The position numbers were made by a program, and so were the translations under genes. A stretch of 64,000 nucleotides of DNA from LMUY01 sp964244655 (GTDB lineage Bacteria > Pseudomonadota > Alphaproteobacteria > Acetobacterales > Acetobacteraceae). The stretch is from NCBI GenBank assembly GCA_964244655.1, contig CAXTJU010000001.1:1-64000 (forward strand), given 5' to 3'. Below, one piece after another: positions 1 through 8,347 of this stretch. Under the pieces are notes generated by a model that had not been told where the DNA came from, ran no database searches, and was given only the letters and a program-made list of their open reading frames with translations. Every line of letters begins with the position of its first letter. Positions within the stretch are counted from its first letter, which is position 1.

Positions 1-1079
1 AGATGGGCCACCCGATCGCCTTCCAGGCCGCCGCCCGCCTGGCCGAGATCACGCCCGACGGCATGGACCGGGTGTTCTTCACCAACTCCGGCAGCGAGGC
101 GGCAGACACGGCGCTGAAGATCGCGCTGGCCTACCACCGGGCGCGCGGCGAGGCCGGCCGGGTGCGGCTGGTCGGGCGGGAGCGCGGCTACCACGGCGTC
201 GGCTTCGGCGGCATGTCGGTGGGCGGCATCGGCACCAACCGCAAGCAGTTCGGCGCCATGCTGCCCTACGTGGACCACCTGCCCCACACGCTGGACCTGG
301 CCCGCAACGCCTTCAGCCCGGGGCTGCCCGCGCACGGGGCGGAGCGCGCCGACGCGCTGGAGGCCCTGGTGGCGCTGCACGGCGCGGAAACCATCGCGGC
401 GGTGATGGTGGAGCCGGTGGCCGGCTCCACCGGGGTGCTGCCGCCGCCCGAGGGCTACCTGCGCCGGCTGCGCGACCTCTGCACCCGGCACGGCATCCTG
501 CTGATCTACGACGAGGTGATCACCGGCTTCGGCCGCCTCGGCACCAATTTCGGCGCCGAGCGGCTGGGCGTGGTCCCGGACATCATGACCATGGCCAAGG
601 GCCTGACCAACGCGGCGGTGCCGATGGGGGCGGTGGCCGTGGCGAACGGCATCTACGACGCGGTGGTGCACGGCGCGCCGGACGGCATCGAGCTGTTCCA
701 CGGCTACACCTATTCCGGCCACCCGCTGGCTTGTGCGGCGGCGATCGCGGCCATGGACCTGCACCGGGCGGAGGACCTGCCCGGCCGGGTGCGGGCGATC
801 GAGCCCTATTGGCAGCGCGCGGTGCACGGGCTGCGCGGCCTGCCCAACGTGGCCGACATCCGCGATTGCGGGCTGATCGCCGGGTTCGAGCTGACGCCGC
901 GCGCGGGCCAGCCGACCGACCGCGCCGTGCGGGTGTTCGGCCGCTGCTTCGACGCGGGCCTGCTGGTGCGCACCACGGGCGACATCGTGGTGCTGTCCCC
1001 GCCGCTGATCGCGGAGCGGGCGCACGTGGACCGCATGGTGGAGACGCTGGGCGAGGCGATCCGGGCGGAGGCGGCTTGA
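1..1079 (+). CDS. omega-amino acid (beta-alanine)-pyruvate aminotransferase family, 5' end outside window
   Basis: PLP-dependent class III aminotransferase that moves an amino group from an omega-amino acid or amine to pyruvate. The reading frame is open from the left edge (first full codon at base 3), so roughly 80 N-terminal residues are missing from a family of about 440. Visible are the cofactor-binding FFTNSGSEAADTALK segment, the YDEVITGFGRLG segment with the Asp that contacts the pyridine nitrogen, and the Schiff-base lysine in MAKGLTNAAVPMG (residue 199 of the visible part). Substrate range cannot be read from sequence; beta-alanine-pyruvate transaminase is the closest recalled match. 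It ends 79 bases before the copper operon, with which it shares only direction. Confidence 0.85.
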   Translation, partial: MGHPIAFQAAARLAEITPDGMDRVFFTNSGSEAADTALKIALAYHRARGEAGRVRLVGRERGYHGVGFGGMSVGGIGTNRKQFGAMLPYVDHLPHTLDLARNAFSPGLPAHGAERADALEALVALHGAETIAAVMVEPVAGSTGVLPPPEGYLRRLRDLCTRHGILLIYDEVITGFGRLGTNFGAERLGVVPDIMTMAKGLTNAAVPMGAVAVANGIYDAVVHGAPDGIELFHGYTYSGHPLACAAAIAAMDLHRAEDLPGRVRAIEPYWQRAVHGLRGLPNVADIRDCGLIAGFELTPRAGQPTDRAVRVFGRCFDAGLLVRTTGDIVVLSPPLIAERAHVDRMVETLGEAIRAEAA

Positions 1080-1158
1080 GCCCGCCGGTCCGCCGCGCCG
1101 CCGAGGGGGCCGCCTGATCCTGCCTGCCCCTGCCCTGTCCCGACTGCCGGAGCATCCC

Positions 1159-1536
1159 ATGCCGACCATGACCACCGCGCGGGCGCGCGCCGCCCTGCTG
1201 GCCGCCGCCCTCCTGGCGCCCATCCCCGCCTTCGCCCACGCCCAGCTGCGCTCGGCGCAGCCCCCGGTGGGCGGCAGCGCCCCCGCCGGCGTGCAGGACC
1301 TCCGCATCACCTACAGCCAGGGGGTCGAGCCGCGACTCTGCCAGGTCGCGGTCACGGGGCCGGGCGGCAAGCCGGTCGAGGCCGCCCAGCCCGCCACCGA
1401 CCCGGCCGACGCCAAGACCCTGGTCGTGCACCTGCCCCAGGCCCTGCCGCCCGGCGCATACGCCGTGCGGTGGCATGCGACGACGGTGGACACCCACAAG
1501 ACGGAGGGAAGCTACGGCTTCACGCTCACGCCATGA
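1159..1536 (+). CDS. copC: CopC-type periplasmic copper-binding protein
   Basis: Small 125-residue exported protein. The signal peptide has its cleavage site after AFA, so the mature protein would begin with His, the N-terminal copper(II) ligand typical of CopC. A second conserved His lies in VDTHKTEGSYGF near the C-terminus. The start is chosen because GGAG sits eight bases upstream; an ATG three codons later is possible. The stop overlaps the ATG of the next gene (ATGA), so translation is probably coupled. It heads a four-gene copper set. No fused CopD membrane domain is present. Role inferred: holds or passes copper in the periplasm, either for resistance or for oxidase assembly. Confidence 0.85.
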   Translation: MPTMTTARARAALLAAALLAPIPAFAHAQLRSAQPPVGGSAPAGVQDLRITYSQGVEPRLCQVAVTGPGGKPVEAAQPATDPADAKTLVVHLPQALPPGAYAVRWHATTVDTHKTEGSYGFTLTP

Positions 1537-2012
1537 GCCGCGCCCTGCTCGCCAGCCTCGTCCTGGCCGCCGCCTTGGCAGTGCTGGCGCCGGCCGCTTC
1601 GGCGCAGCCGGCCGCGGTGCAGGCGCAGGACGCCTGGGCGCGCGCCACGCCGCCGCACGCCTCGACCGGCGTCGTTTACCTGACGCTGACCAGCCCAGCC
1701 GGCGACCGGCTGACCGGCGCGTCGTCGCCCGCGGCCGGCCGGGCGTCGGTGCACGAGATGCGGATGGACGGCGCCGTCATGCGCATGGCGGCGGTGCCGG
1801 GCGGCCTCGCCCTGCCGCCCGGCCAGGCCGTGGCGCTGGCGCCCGGCGGCACTCACATCATGCTGGAGGGGCTGAAGGCGCCGCTGCGGCTGGGCGAGAG
1901 CGTGCCGGTCCACCTCACCTTCCAGACCGCGCCGCCGCTCGACATCCAGGCGCGCATCCGCCCCGCCGGCGCCAAGGCCGCCGGCGACGCGATGCCGGGC
2001 ATGGAGCAGTAG
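1533..2012 (+). CDS. PCu(A)C family periplasmic copper chaperone
   Basis: 159-residue exported copper(I) chaperone. The N-terminal 24 residues form a signal peptide ending ASA. The copper site is recognisable as HEMRMDGAVMRM followed about 20 residues later by THIM, the His/Met pattern of the DUF461/PCuAC family. In the family this protein delivers copper(I) to the CuA or CuB centre of cytochrome oxidase together with SCO. The start ATG overlaps the copC stop; upstream in-frame codons belong to copC. The SCO gene follows after one base, which strongly supports a shared task. The Met-rich C-terminus (MPGMEQ) may add copper ligands. Confidence 0.87.
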   Translation: MSRALLASLVLAAALAVLAPAASAQPAAVQAQDAWARATPPHASTGVVYLTLTSPAGDRLTGASSPAAGRASVHEMRMDGAVMRMAAVPGGLALPPGQAVALAPGGTHIMLEGLKAPLRLGESVPVHLTFQTAPPLDIQARIRPAGAKAAGDAMPGMEQ

Positions 2013-2013
2013 C

Positions 2014-2601
2014 ATGGACCGCCACCTAGTCCTGACGGCGTCCGTGATGCTGGCGGCGGTGCTCGGCGGCGCCGGCGCTGTGGTCGTGCCGCGCCTGCTC
2101 GCCCCCACCCAGGCGGCCGCGCGCATCGGCGGCCCGTTCCAGCTGACCGACGGCGACGGCCGCAGCGTCAGCGAGGCGAGCTTCCGCGGCAAGTGGATGC
2201 TGGTGTATTTCGGCTACACCCACTGCCCCGACGCCTGCCCCACCGCCTTGCAGGACATCGCCGACACGCTCGACCTGTTGCCCCCGGCCGGGCGCGCCGG
2301 GGTGGTGCCGCTGTTCATCACGGTGGACCCGGCGCGCGACACCCCCGCCGTGATGAAGGACTACGCCGCCGCCTTCGGCCCCGCCATCGTGCCGCTGTCC
2401 GGCAGCCAGGACGCGATCACCCGGGTCGAGCAGCAATACCGCGTCTATGCCGCTAAGCACCCGACGCAGGACGGCGACTACGAGATGGACCACTCCTCGG
2501 TGATCTACCTGATGGACCCGCAGGGCCGCTTCGTGGCCAACTTCACCCATGAGAGCAGCCCCAAGGACATGGCGGACAAGCTGAGGCAGCTGGGCGCATG
2601 A
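2014..2601 (+). CDS. SCO1/SenC family copper metallochaperone
   Basis: 195-residue thioredoxin-fold protein with one N-terminal membrane anchor. The copper site is complete: CPDAC in YFGYTHCPDACPTAL and the distal His in MDHSSVIYL. In the family it acts with PCu(A)C in metallating or reducing the CuA site of cytochrome c oxidase. The preceding gene ends one base upstream and the following cytochrome gene overlaps its stop (ATGA), so the four genes from copC onward are probably one transcript. No oxidase subunit is in view, so the target oxidase must be elsewhere. Confidence 0.9.
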   Translation: MDRHLVLTASVMLAAVLGGAGAVVVPRLLAPTQAAARIGGPFQLTDGDGRSVSEASFRGKWMLVYFGYTHCPDACPTALQDIADTLDLLPPAGRAGVVPLFITVDPARDTPAVMKDYAAAFGPAIVPLSGSQDAITRVEQQYRVYAAKHPTQDGDYEMDHSSVIYLMDPQGRFVANFTHESSPKDMADKLRQLGA

Positions 2602-3137
2602 GCGCGCGGCGCGCGGCGCTGCTGGGCGGGGTGCTGCTGGCCGCCGCCGCCGGGTTCGCGGCCGCCTCGTCCTGGCCGCCGCCGCGCCCGGCCGCCTGGG
2701 GGATCGATGACCCGGCGCAGGTGGCGCTAGGCCGGCGCGTCTATGCCGCCACCTGCGCGTCCTGCCACGGCGGGCAGTTGCAAGGCCAGCCGGTGTGGTG
2801 GCAACCCGGCGCGGACGGGATGCTGCCCGCGCCCCCGCACGACCCGAGCGGCCACACCTGGCAGCACTCGGACGCCGAGCTGCACGAGCTGGTGGCGCAC
2901 GGCGTGGCGGCGTTCGCCGCCCCGGGCTACCGCAGCGCCATGCCGGCCTACGCGGGCCGGCTGAGCGAGCGCGAGATCACGGCCAGCCTCGCCTACATCA
3001 GGAGCACCTGGCCGCCGGACATCCGCGCCTATCAGGCGGCGCAGAACCCGGGCGGCCCCTCGCTCGCCGACCTGCCGGGCGAGTGGCACTTCCCAGCGAC
3101 GTGCAACTACCACCTCGGGCCGCCGCGAACGCTGTGA
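2598..3137 (+). CDS. membrane-anchored or exported c-type cytochrome
   Basis: 179 residues with an N-terminal hydrophobic segment (about residues 5-24) that is either an uncleaved anchor or a signal peptide. One covalent haem site, CASCH, lies near residue 53, and the likely axial Met is in YRSAMPAYAGRLS, the usual class I cytochrome c arrangement. The spacing between haem motif and Met is normal. It overlaps the SCO stop codon, so it belongs to the copper operon; I infer an electron-transfer role tied to the oxidase or to keeping the copper chaperones reduced. The C-terminal tail after the haem domain contains an isolated Cys (FPATCNYHLG). Confidence 0.82.
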   Translation: MSARRAALLGGVLLAAAAGFAAASSWPPPRPAAWGIDDPAQVALGRRVYAATCASCHGGQLQGQPVWWQPGADGMLPAPPHDPSGHTWQHSDAELHELVAHGVAAFAAPGYRSAMPAYAGRLSEREITASLAYIRSTWPPDIRAYQAAQNPGGPSLADLPGEWHFPATCNYHLGPPRTL

Positions 3138-3263
3138 GGGCGGCTTACTGTTCTCGCCACGGATCGCGGAAGCAGGCGGCCCAGGTTTGCGGATTGTTGA
3201 GGCGTCAGCAACCGATTTCTGCTAACCTGGCTAGTGCCATGCCGTAGCCGCTCCCGGATTTCC

Positions 3264-5585
3264 ATGCCAAAACTTTGTTCGCACGCACTCGCTGTTTTGC
3301 TTGCCGCCTTTGTGGCCATTTCGACAAGTGCGTCCTCTTGGGCAGGCGACGGCTTCTCCCAATGCCCTGATCAGCCAACGAACCCCTCTCTAATTCCTGG
3401 CGTTTCTTGGGATGCTTGGCGTGTCTTGCTGAAGCAGGACTGGACCGCGGGGCAACTCCGACAGCCCGGGTGGTTCGACACGGATGCCATGACTGCAGCG
3501 GCGTCGGGCACGCCGCTCGACACTGGTTACGGCCGCAACGAACGAAGCACACCCTTTGAACCGCTCTGGCCCGCCACACCGGAACAGGAGATGGCCTACC
3601 GCCAGGCGGCGTCATACTACCACGGCGGACTCTGGGCTGATGCCGTGCGCAGTTTCGACGCCATTGCATCCAGCCCATCGCCCTATGCCGCCGCCGCCGC
3701 TTATTCCGCCGCCCGTGCGGCGCTGAATGATGGTGCATTCCCCCAAGGCATCCAGCGTGTCGCAGCGATCCTGGCCGACCCTGGCAAGCAACAAATGCAT
3801 CAGGCTGCCCATCACCTGATCGGCACCTTGGCCGGCATCACGGACGCTTCCCCTCTGCTCGCCGCGCGCCTGCTGGAGATCTCGCATCTGTTGATGGCGC
3901 CCCAGCGCCTCCGTTGCGGTGATTTTGCTCTGAGAAGCCTCGCATTCGAAGCCGGTGACGATTTGCAGTTCTTGCTCCGATTCGCCTACCCGACAAACCG
4001 CTGGGACAATGGGCCGACCTGGAGCCCGCATCGGCGTGCCGTGTTCACGACCGTTGCCAAGCTCGATCCCGTGATTGACCTGGCCCGCACGCTCGCCGCG
4101 CCAACTTCCTTCATCGGAGAGCGAGCCTGGACTGAGCCGTTTTACCCGCAAGCTGTTCTGCTGCCCGGGTTCCGGATCGACGACCAGCCCGATGTGGCAA
4201 GCGCCAACGCCGATGCGGCGGCCTTGACTGCCCACGCGCGAGAGATGGCTGTGACGACTGGCAGCCCGTTATGGGCCTACGCCCTCGCGTCGCGGACAAC
4301 CGAGATGACCGATCTGCCGACGATCCAGGCGGCGCGGCTCGCATTGGAGTCCACGAATCTTGATGGTGCGGAAGCCACGTTGGACAAAGGGATCGCGGCG
4401 CAGGAAGCGCGCATGCTGCTGATGGCCGGGCGTGGGGACGAAGCCTTTGCGTTGGGCCATGACGACTTGGCAAGAAGGGGTGGGTCGTCTTTCGGGCCTG
4501 CCGACATCCGCGGTTTCTTGAGTGACGGCGGCATACGCTATCTTCTGGCCCACCGTGGTCTGGCAGGAGCGCGGCGTTGGGCTCAACTTGCCTACCTTGA
4601 CAACCCTTACGCAGGCAGTTCGCTCAGCACATTCATCCCAGCCTTGGCGACCAGCTGGGCCGAGGTCCTGAAAGCTGGGGCAAGCCAGCCTGGGAAAGCC
4701 TCAGAAGCTCTGCCTGACGCTTCTGCGAGCGCGCTGGACCTGCTTTCCGCGGATCGCCTTGCAGCGTTGGCGCGAACGCCCGGGCTGTCGGCTGCATGGC
4801 GCCGCCCACTGCTCTCGTCGGCTTGGGTGCGTTATTACATGCTTGGCCACAGTGCAGCCTTTTACGCCCTTTTCCCCGATGTCCGCGCCGCCTTTCCGGA
4901 AATCGTCGCCGACCTCGATGCCATAGATCGTGCATGGCTTGCCTCGACGCGGCGGCATCTGGTCACCCGGCTTCTGCTTCGCCTGCCGGGGCTGTCGCCG
5001 CGGGTCATCTGGGCACGCGGCCCTCCTGGAGGCTTTGAGTCCCAGAACAGGCCGACTGACTTGTTCTCGATCAACAGCTTTGATCCGAACGATGGCAATT
5101 GGTGGTGCCCCATCGATCCTGCCCGGGCACGCCGGGACGCTTTCGCCCAGAGCTTTGCCAGCCAGCTCTCCCGCGACTTTTGGCCAGTGGCGAGCAGCTT
5201 TGCAAGCTTGTGGCCAAGTGGCAGCTTGCCTGCGGGAAGCGAGTCTGTGGATGAACTCGCAAGCAGCTGGCTGTCGTGGCATCCCCTGTTCAAGGACAGC
5301 GACCCGGGCGAACTCGACCGTTTGTCCAAGGTTGCCAGCGGCCCCGCAAGGCTGTCAGCCGAGGCGGTTACTTGGGCAAAGGAGTCGAATTGGTTGACCC
5401 GTTGGCTGGGCTGGGATCGCGACCTGCCTGAGACGCTGGCCCTGGCCGTTCGGGCCACGCGGTACGGGTGCCGGCGGGCAGACCCGCTGGGTCCCTCCTC
5501 CCGCGAAGCCTGGCAGGCCCTTCATCACCTTTACCCGCAGACCGAGTGGGCGCAGCGCACGCCATACTGGTTTCAGGAAAACTGA
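3264..5585 (+). CDS. large exported protein of unknown function, alpha-helical and repeat-like
   Basis: I do not recognise this 773-residue protein. Residues 1-26 look like a signal peptide (Ala/Leu core ending SSWAG). The remainder is rich in Ala, Leu and Trp, with helix-pair segments such as AAAAYSAARAALNDG and AHHLIGTLAG that resemble TPR-like solenoids without a clean consensus. No catalytic motif is visible. ATG 3264 is preferred over an in-frame GTG at 3234 because it puts the signal peptide at the N-terminus. Base composition is lower in GC than the copper operon and beta-helix genes on either side. The next gene starts nine bases downstream, suggesting co-transcription with the GNAT acetyltransferase. 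Confidence 0.7.
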   Translation: MPKLCSHALAVLLAAFVAISTSASSWAGDGFSQCPDQPTNPSLIPGVSWDAWRVLLKQDWTAGQLRQPGWFDTDAMTAAASGTPLDTGYGRNERSTPFEPLWPATPEQEMAYRQAASYYHGGLWADAVRSFDAIASSPSPYAAAAAYSAARAALNDGAFPQGIQRVAAILADPGKQQMHQAAHHLIGTLAGITDASPLLAARLLEISHLLMAPQRLRCGDFALRSLAFEAGDDLQFLLRFAYPTNRWDNGPTWSPHRRAVFTTVAKLDPVIDLARTLAAPTSFIGERAWTEPFYPQAVLLPGFRIDDQPDVASANADAAALTAHAREMAVTTGSPLWAYALASRTTEMTDLPTIQAARLALESTNLDGAEATLDKGIAAQEARMLLMAGRGDEAFALGHDDLARRGGSSFGPADIRGFLSDGGIRYLLAHRGLAGARRWAQLAYLDNPYAGSSLSTFIPALATSWAEVLKAGASQPGKASEALPDASASALDLLSADRLAALARTPGLSAAWRRPLLSSAWVRYYMLGHSAAFYALFPDVRAAFPEIVADLDAIDRAWLASTRRHLVTRLLLRLPGLSPRVIWARGPPGGFESQNRPTDLFSINSFDPNDGNWWCPIDPARARRDAFAQSFASQLSRDFWPVASSFASLWPSGSLPAGSESVDELASSWLSWHPLFKDSDPGELDRLSKVASGPARLSAEAVTWAKESNWLTRWLGWDRDLPETLALAVRATRYGCRRADPLGPSSREAWQALHHLYPQTEWAQRTPYWFQEN

Positions 5586-5593
5586 CGACCGGA

Positions 5594-6055
5594 ATGGCCG
5601 TGATCAAACGAGAAACACTGGACCAACCGGACGTGCGGCATCTGCTTGACCAGGCCGATGCGCGGTCTGCCTCCCTCTATGCAACAAAGAGCCGTTTCGG
5701 ATCGACCGTGACTGACCTTCTGTCGCAAGGGATTCAGCTTTTCGTCGCCCGCCAGGACGGCCGAGCAGTTGGTTGCGGAGGCTATGTCCCCGTTGCGGAC
5801 TGTATGGGTGAACTGAAACGGATTTTCGTTGTGCCAGAAGCGCGAGGACAGGGTATCGGTCGGCAGGTCGTCATCGCGATCGAGCAGGCCGCCGCAGCGC
5901 AGGGCCTGGGCGACATGCTCCTCGAAACGGGCGTCAAGTCGGTCGAGGCAATCGGGTTGTACCATCGGCTCGGCTACACCGAACGCGGCCCTTTCGGCTC
6001 CCACCGTCTGGACCCGTTGAGCATCTTTATGGAGAAGCAGCTTACTCCGGCATAA
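5594..6055 (+). CDS. GNAT family N-acetyltransferase
   Basis: 153-residue single-domain acetyltransferase. Beta-strand 4 and the acetyl-CoA pyrophosphate loop are clear in LKRIFVVPEARGQGIG, followed by the conserved VEAIGLYHRLGY near the C-terminus (motif B). The acceptor substrate cannot be deduced. The start at 5594 fits the N-terminus of related proteins; the open frame upstream overlaps the preceding coding sequence and has no homology signal. It lies nine bases after the unknown exported protein and converges with the GFA-fold gene, 10 bases apart. GC content is lower than in the core genes. Confidence 0.82.
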   Translation: MAVIKRETLDQPDVRHLLDQADARSASLYATKSRFGSTVTDLLSQGIQLFVARQDGRAVGCGGYVPVADCMGELKRIFVVPEARGQGIGRQVVIAIEQAAAAQGLGDMLLETGVKSVEAIGLYHRLGYTERGPFGSHRLDPLSIFMEKQLTPA

Positions 6056-6065
6056 CCAGCTTCGC

Positions 6066-6404
6066 TCAAGGGGGACCGGCGGACTGCCGAACCGGAACCG
6101 TGGCGATGTCGGACGGCTCCAGCAAGCGCCCGTTGATTGCCATGAGCGGCTCACTCTTGTCGGTGTCTGTCCAATGCGTCACGCACCCGCAACCGCGGCA
6201 ACGGTGGAAGTCCAACATGCGGTCGCCCCATGAATAGGCTTCCGTCGCGTCAGGGTCGCATGCCAGGCGCACCTGATCCGGCCGGTAATACGCCCATCGG
6301 ACCCCGTAGCGCCGGCATATGGAACATCGGCACTCGTTGAGGTGGTCCGGTGGCGACTCGAGTGCGAGGCGAACCGCACCGCAATGGCAGGATGCCGTCA
6401 GCAT
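6066..6404 (-). CDS. GFA/CENP-V family zinc protein
   Basis: 112-residue protein of the glutathione-dependent formaldehyde-activating enzyme fold. It shows the zinc ligand pattern SCHCGAV near the N-terminus, CRCSICRRYG in the middle and CRGCGCVTHW later, which is the family signature. Most members have no proven activity, so formaldehyde metabolism should not be assumed. The start at 6404 is chosen because upstream codons would run into the preceding beta-helix gene, whose stop lies only four bases before it; the two are probably co-transcribed. Confidence 0.78.
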   Translation of the reverse strand: MLTASCHCGAVRLALESPPDHLNECRCSICRRYGVRWAYYRPDQVRLACDPDATEAYSWGDRMLDFHRCRGCGCVTHWTDTDKSEPLMAINGRLLEPSDIATVPVRQSAGPP

Positions 6405-6408
6405 CGCC

Positions 6409-7326
6409 TCACCCCGCCGTCCCATCCCCATGCAGCGCCGTCACCTGCCCCGCCAGATGGTTGCCCTTCACCTGGGCTTCCGTCGCCGTCCCGTTGAACA
6501 CCAGCACCGTGGCGTAATTGCCGTCGTTGCGCACCGTGTTGCCCTCCACCGTGATCTCCCGGGTCGCCTGGGTGATGCCCTCCTCGCCGATCATGACGAT
6601 GGCCGTGTGGTTGCCCGCCTTCGGCCCCTTCTCGATCTGGTTGCCGCTCACCACCACGCTGCCGCCGTTCGGGATATCGACCTCGTAGCTCGCCGTGCCC
6701 TCCGGGCCGTCGGCGATGTCGTTGCCGACCACCTCCGTCCGCGCGGCGCGGGACTTGATGTCGTGCGCCTCGCGCGTGTCGCGGAAGGTGCTGCCCTCCA
6801 CCCGCAGCAGCGCCATGTTCCCCACGTAGATGCCGTGCGCGCAGCTGTGCTCGCAGGCTCCGTTGTGGATGAACTCGCTGTTGCGCACGACCATGGTGCC
6901 GCCGGGGATGTCGCCGGCCAGGATGCCCTCCTGGTTGTTGACGAACCGCACGTGGTCCACCACGAGCCCCTTGCCCTCCGCGCGGATGCCGGCGCCGTTG
7001 CCGTCCGGCACGCGCACGCGGGTCAGCGTCAGGGTGCGCACCGTCACGTTCGCCCCCGGGATCACCAGCGACGCCTTGCCGCCGCACGCCTTGTCGGTGA
7101 GAACGGCGCCGGCTTCGGAGGCGCCCTCGATGGTCAGGTTGTTCTGCGGCAGCGTCGCGCAGTCGAAATACTCGCCGTCCGCGATCAGGATGCGGTCGCC
7201 GTCCTGCGCCGCCGCGGCCGCCTGCGACGGCTGGGCATACGGCTTGCCGGGGCCGACCTCCAGCGTGCGGGCGGCGGCCGGATGCGCCGCCAGCGCCAAG
7301 GCCGCGAAAACCCAACGGTATGCCAT
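6409..7326 (-). CDS. exported right-handed parallel beta-helix protein (paralogue A)
   Basis: 305 residues with a signal peptide (cleavage around AAA-RTLEV). The body consists of short repeated coils such as NLTIEG, NVTVRTLTLTRVRV, GLVVDHVRF and TMVVRNSEF, the pattern of pectate-lyase-like right-handed beta-helices. Catalytic identity is not evident. The start is well supported: on the minus strand GGGAGG lies about nine bases before ATG. The start codon shares the bases CATG (7324-7327) with that of the divergent paralogue. The two proteins are clearly related, sharing GAVLTDxACxGKAS and RVPDxNGAGIRAE. Cell location is probably periplasmic or surface. Confidence 0.8.
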   Translation of the reverse strand: MAYRWVFAALALAAHPAAARTLEVGPGKPYAQPSQAAAAAQDGDRILIADGEYFDCATLPQNNLTIEGASEAGAVLTDKACGGKASLVIPGANVTVRTLTLTRVRVPDGNGAGIRAEGKGLVVDHVRFVNNQEGILAGDIPGGTMVVRNSEFIHNGACEHSCAHGIYVGNMALLRVEGSTFRDTREAHDIKSRAARTEVVGNDIADGPEGTASYEVDIPNGGSVVVSGNQIEKGPKAGNHTAIVMIGEEGITQATREITVEGNTVRNDGNYATVLVFNGTATEAQVKGNHLAGQVTALHGDGTAG

Positions 7327-8347
7327 GCAAAACCCTCCCGTACGTGCCGCAGCGATAGCCGGAATCCGCAGTATCGGCTACCGCGCCCTGCTTGCGCTGG
7401 CCCTGGCGGGCGCGCCCGCCGCCCGCGCCCGGGACCTCGCGGTCGGACCCGGCGAGGCGTTCGCGGCGCCTAGCCAGGCCGCCCGCGCCGCAGCGCCTGG
7501 AGACCACATCCGCATTGCGTCCGGAACCTATTACGACTGCGCCGTGTGGACCGCCGACCGGCTGGTGATCGAGGGCGCCGGGCCGGGCGCGGTGCTGACC
7601 GACACGGCCTGCGAGGGCAAGGCGAGCTTCGTCATCCGCGGCCGCGGCGTCACAGTACGGGACCTCACCTTCGCCCGCATCCGCGTGCCGGACGAGAACG
7701 GGGCCGGCATCCGCGCCGAAGCACCGGACCTGTTGGTCGAGCGCGTCCGCTTCGAGGACGACCAGGATGGCATCCTCGCCGCCGCCCAGCCCAGCGGCAC
7801 GTTGCAGGTGATCGGCTGCACCTTCGCCGGCATCGGCGCACCCGGCAGCCCCCACCCATCGGCGGCCCTGCTGGTGGGGGCGATGGACCAGCTGGTGGTG
7901 CGCGGCAGCAGCGTCGCGGCGGGGCGCGCCGGGTCCGCCATCGTGTCGGACGCCCGGCTTACCACCGTGACGGACAGCCGGCTCGGCACGGCGGCCGGCC
8001 CGGCGGTGCAGGCGTCGGGCGGGCTGGTCGTGGAGGGCTCCACCCTGCAATCCGGCTCCGTCGGGGGCCGTCGCGCGGCGGTGCTGGCATTGCCGGAGGC
8101 CGATGGCGATGCGGCGCTCGCCCTGCGTGGCAACACGCTGGGCGGCGGCGGGGCGCTGCTGCTGAACTGGTCGGGCCGGGCGGCGGCGCTGGCCGCGAAC
8201 GCGCTCGGGCCGGACGGCGTGGCGGAGAGCAGCGCCGGGTCCTGGTCGTACGGGGCGCGCCGCTCGGCCCACGCGGCGTATGACGGGCTGCGCGGCGCGG
8301 CGCGCCACCTGGCCCGGCAAGCGCTCGACCTCGCCGACGGCCGGTGA
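7325..8347 (+). CDS. exported right-handed parallel beta-helix protein (paralogue B)
   Basis: 340 residues, homologous along its first 180 residues to the divergent gene to its left: both start their mature part with VGPG and PSQAA and both contain DCA, GAVLTD and NGAGIRAE. The second half is more Ala/Gly-rich and has diverged. The N-terminus gives a plausible signal peptide with a long n-region (ALLALALAGAPAARA). Start choice is less certain than for its partner, because no Shine-Dalgarno sequence precedes ATG 7325 and no other in-frame start lies between it and the signal-peptide core. The stop overlaps the GTG start of the glycosidase gene (GTGA), so those two are coupled. Confidence 0.75.
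   Translation: MQNPPVRAAAIAGIRSIGYRALLALALAGAPAARARDLAVGPGEAFAAPSQAARAAAPGDHIRIASGTYYDCAVWTADRLVIEGAGPGAVLTDTACEGKASFVIRGRGVTVRDLTFARIRVPDENGAGIRAEAPDLLVERVRFEDDQDGILAAAQPSGTLQVIGCTFAGIGAPGSPHPSAALLVGAMDQLVVRGSSVAAGRAGSAIVSDARLTTVTDSRLGTAAGPAVQASGGLVVEGSTLQSGSVGGRRAAVLALPEADGDAALALRGNTLGGGGALLLNWSGRAAALAANALGPDGVAESSAGSWSYGARRSAHAAYDGLRGAARHLARQALDLADGR

Noticed and set aside
6398..8320. 640-codon minus-strand open frame across the beta-helix genes
   Set aside because: It is antisense to paralogue B and off-frame with paralogue A; its protein is Arg/Gly/Ala-rich low-complexity, the usual shadow in high-GC DNA.
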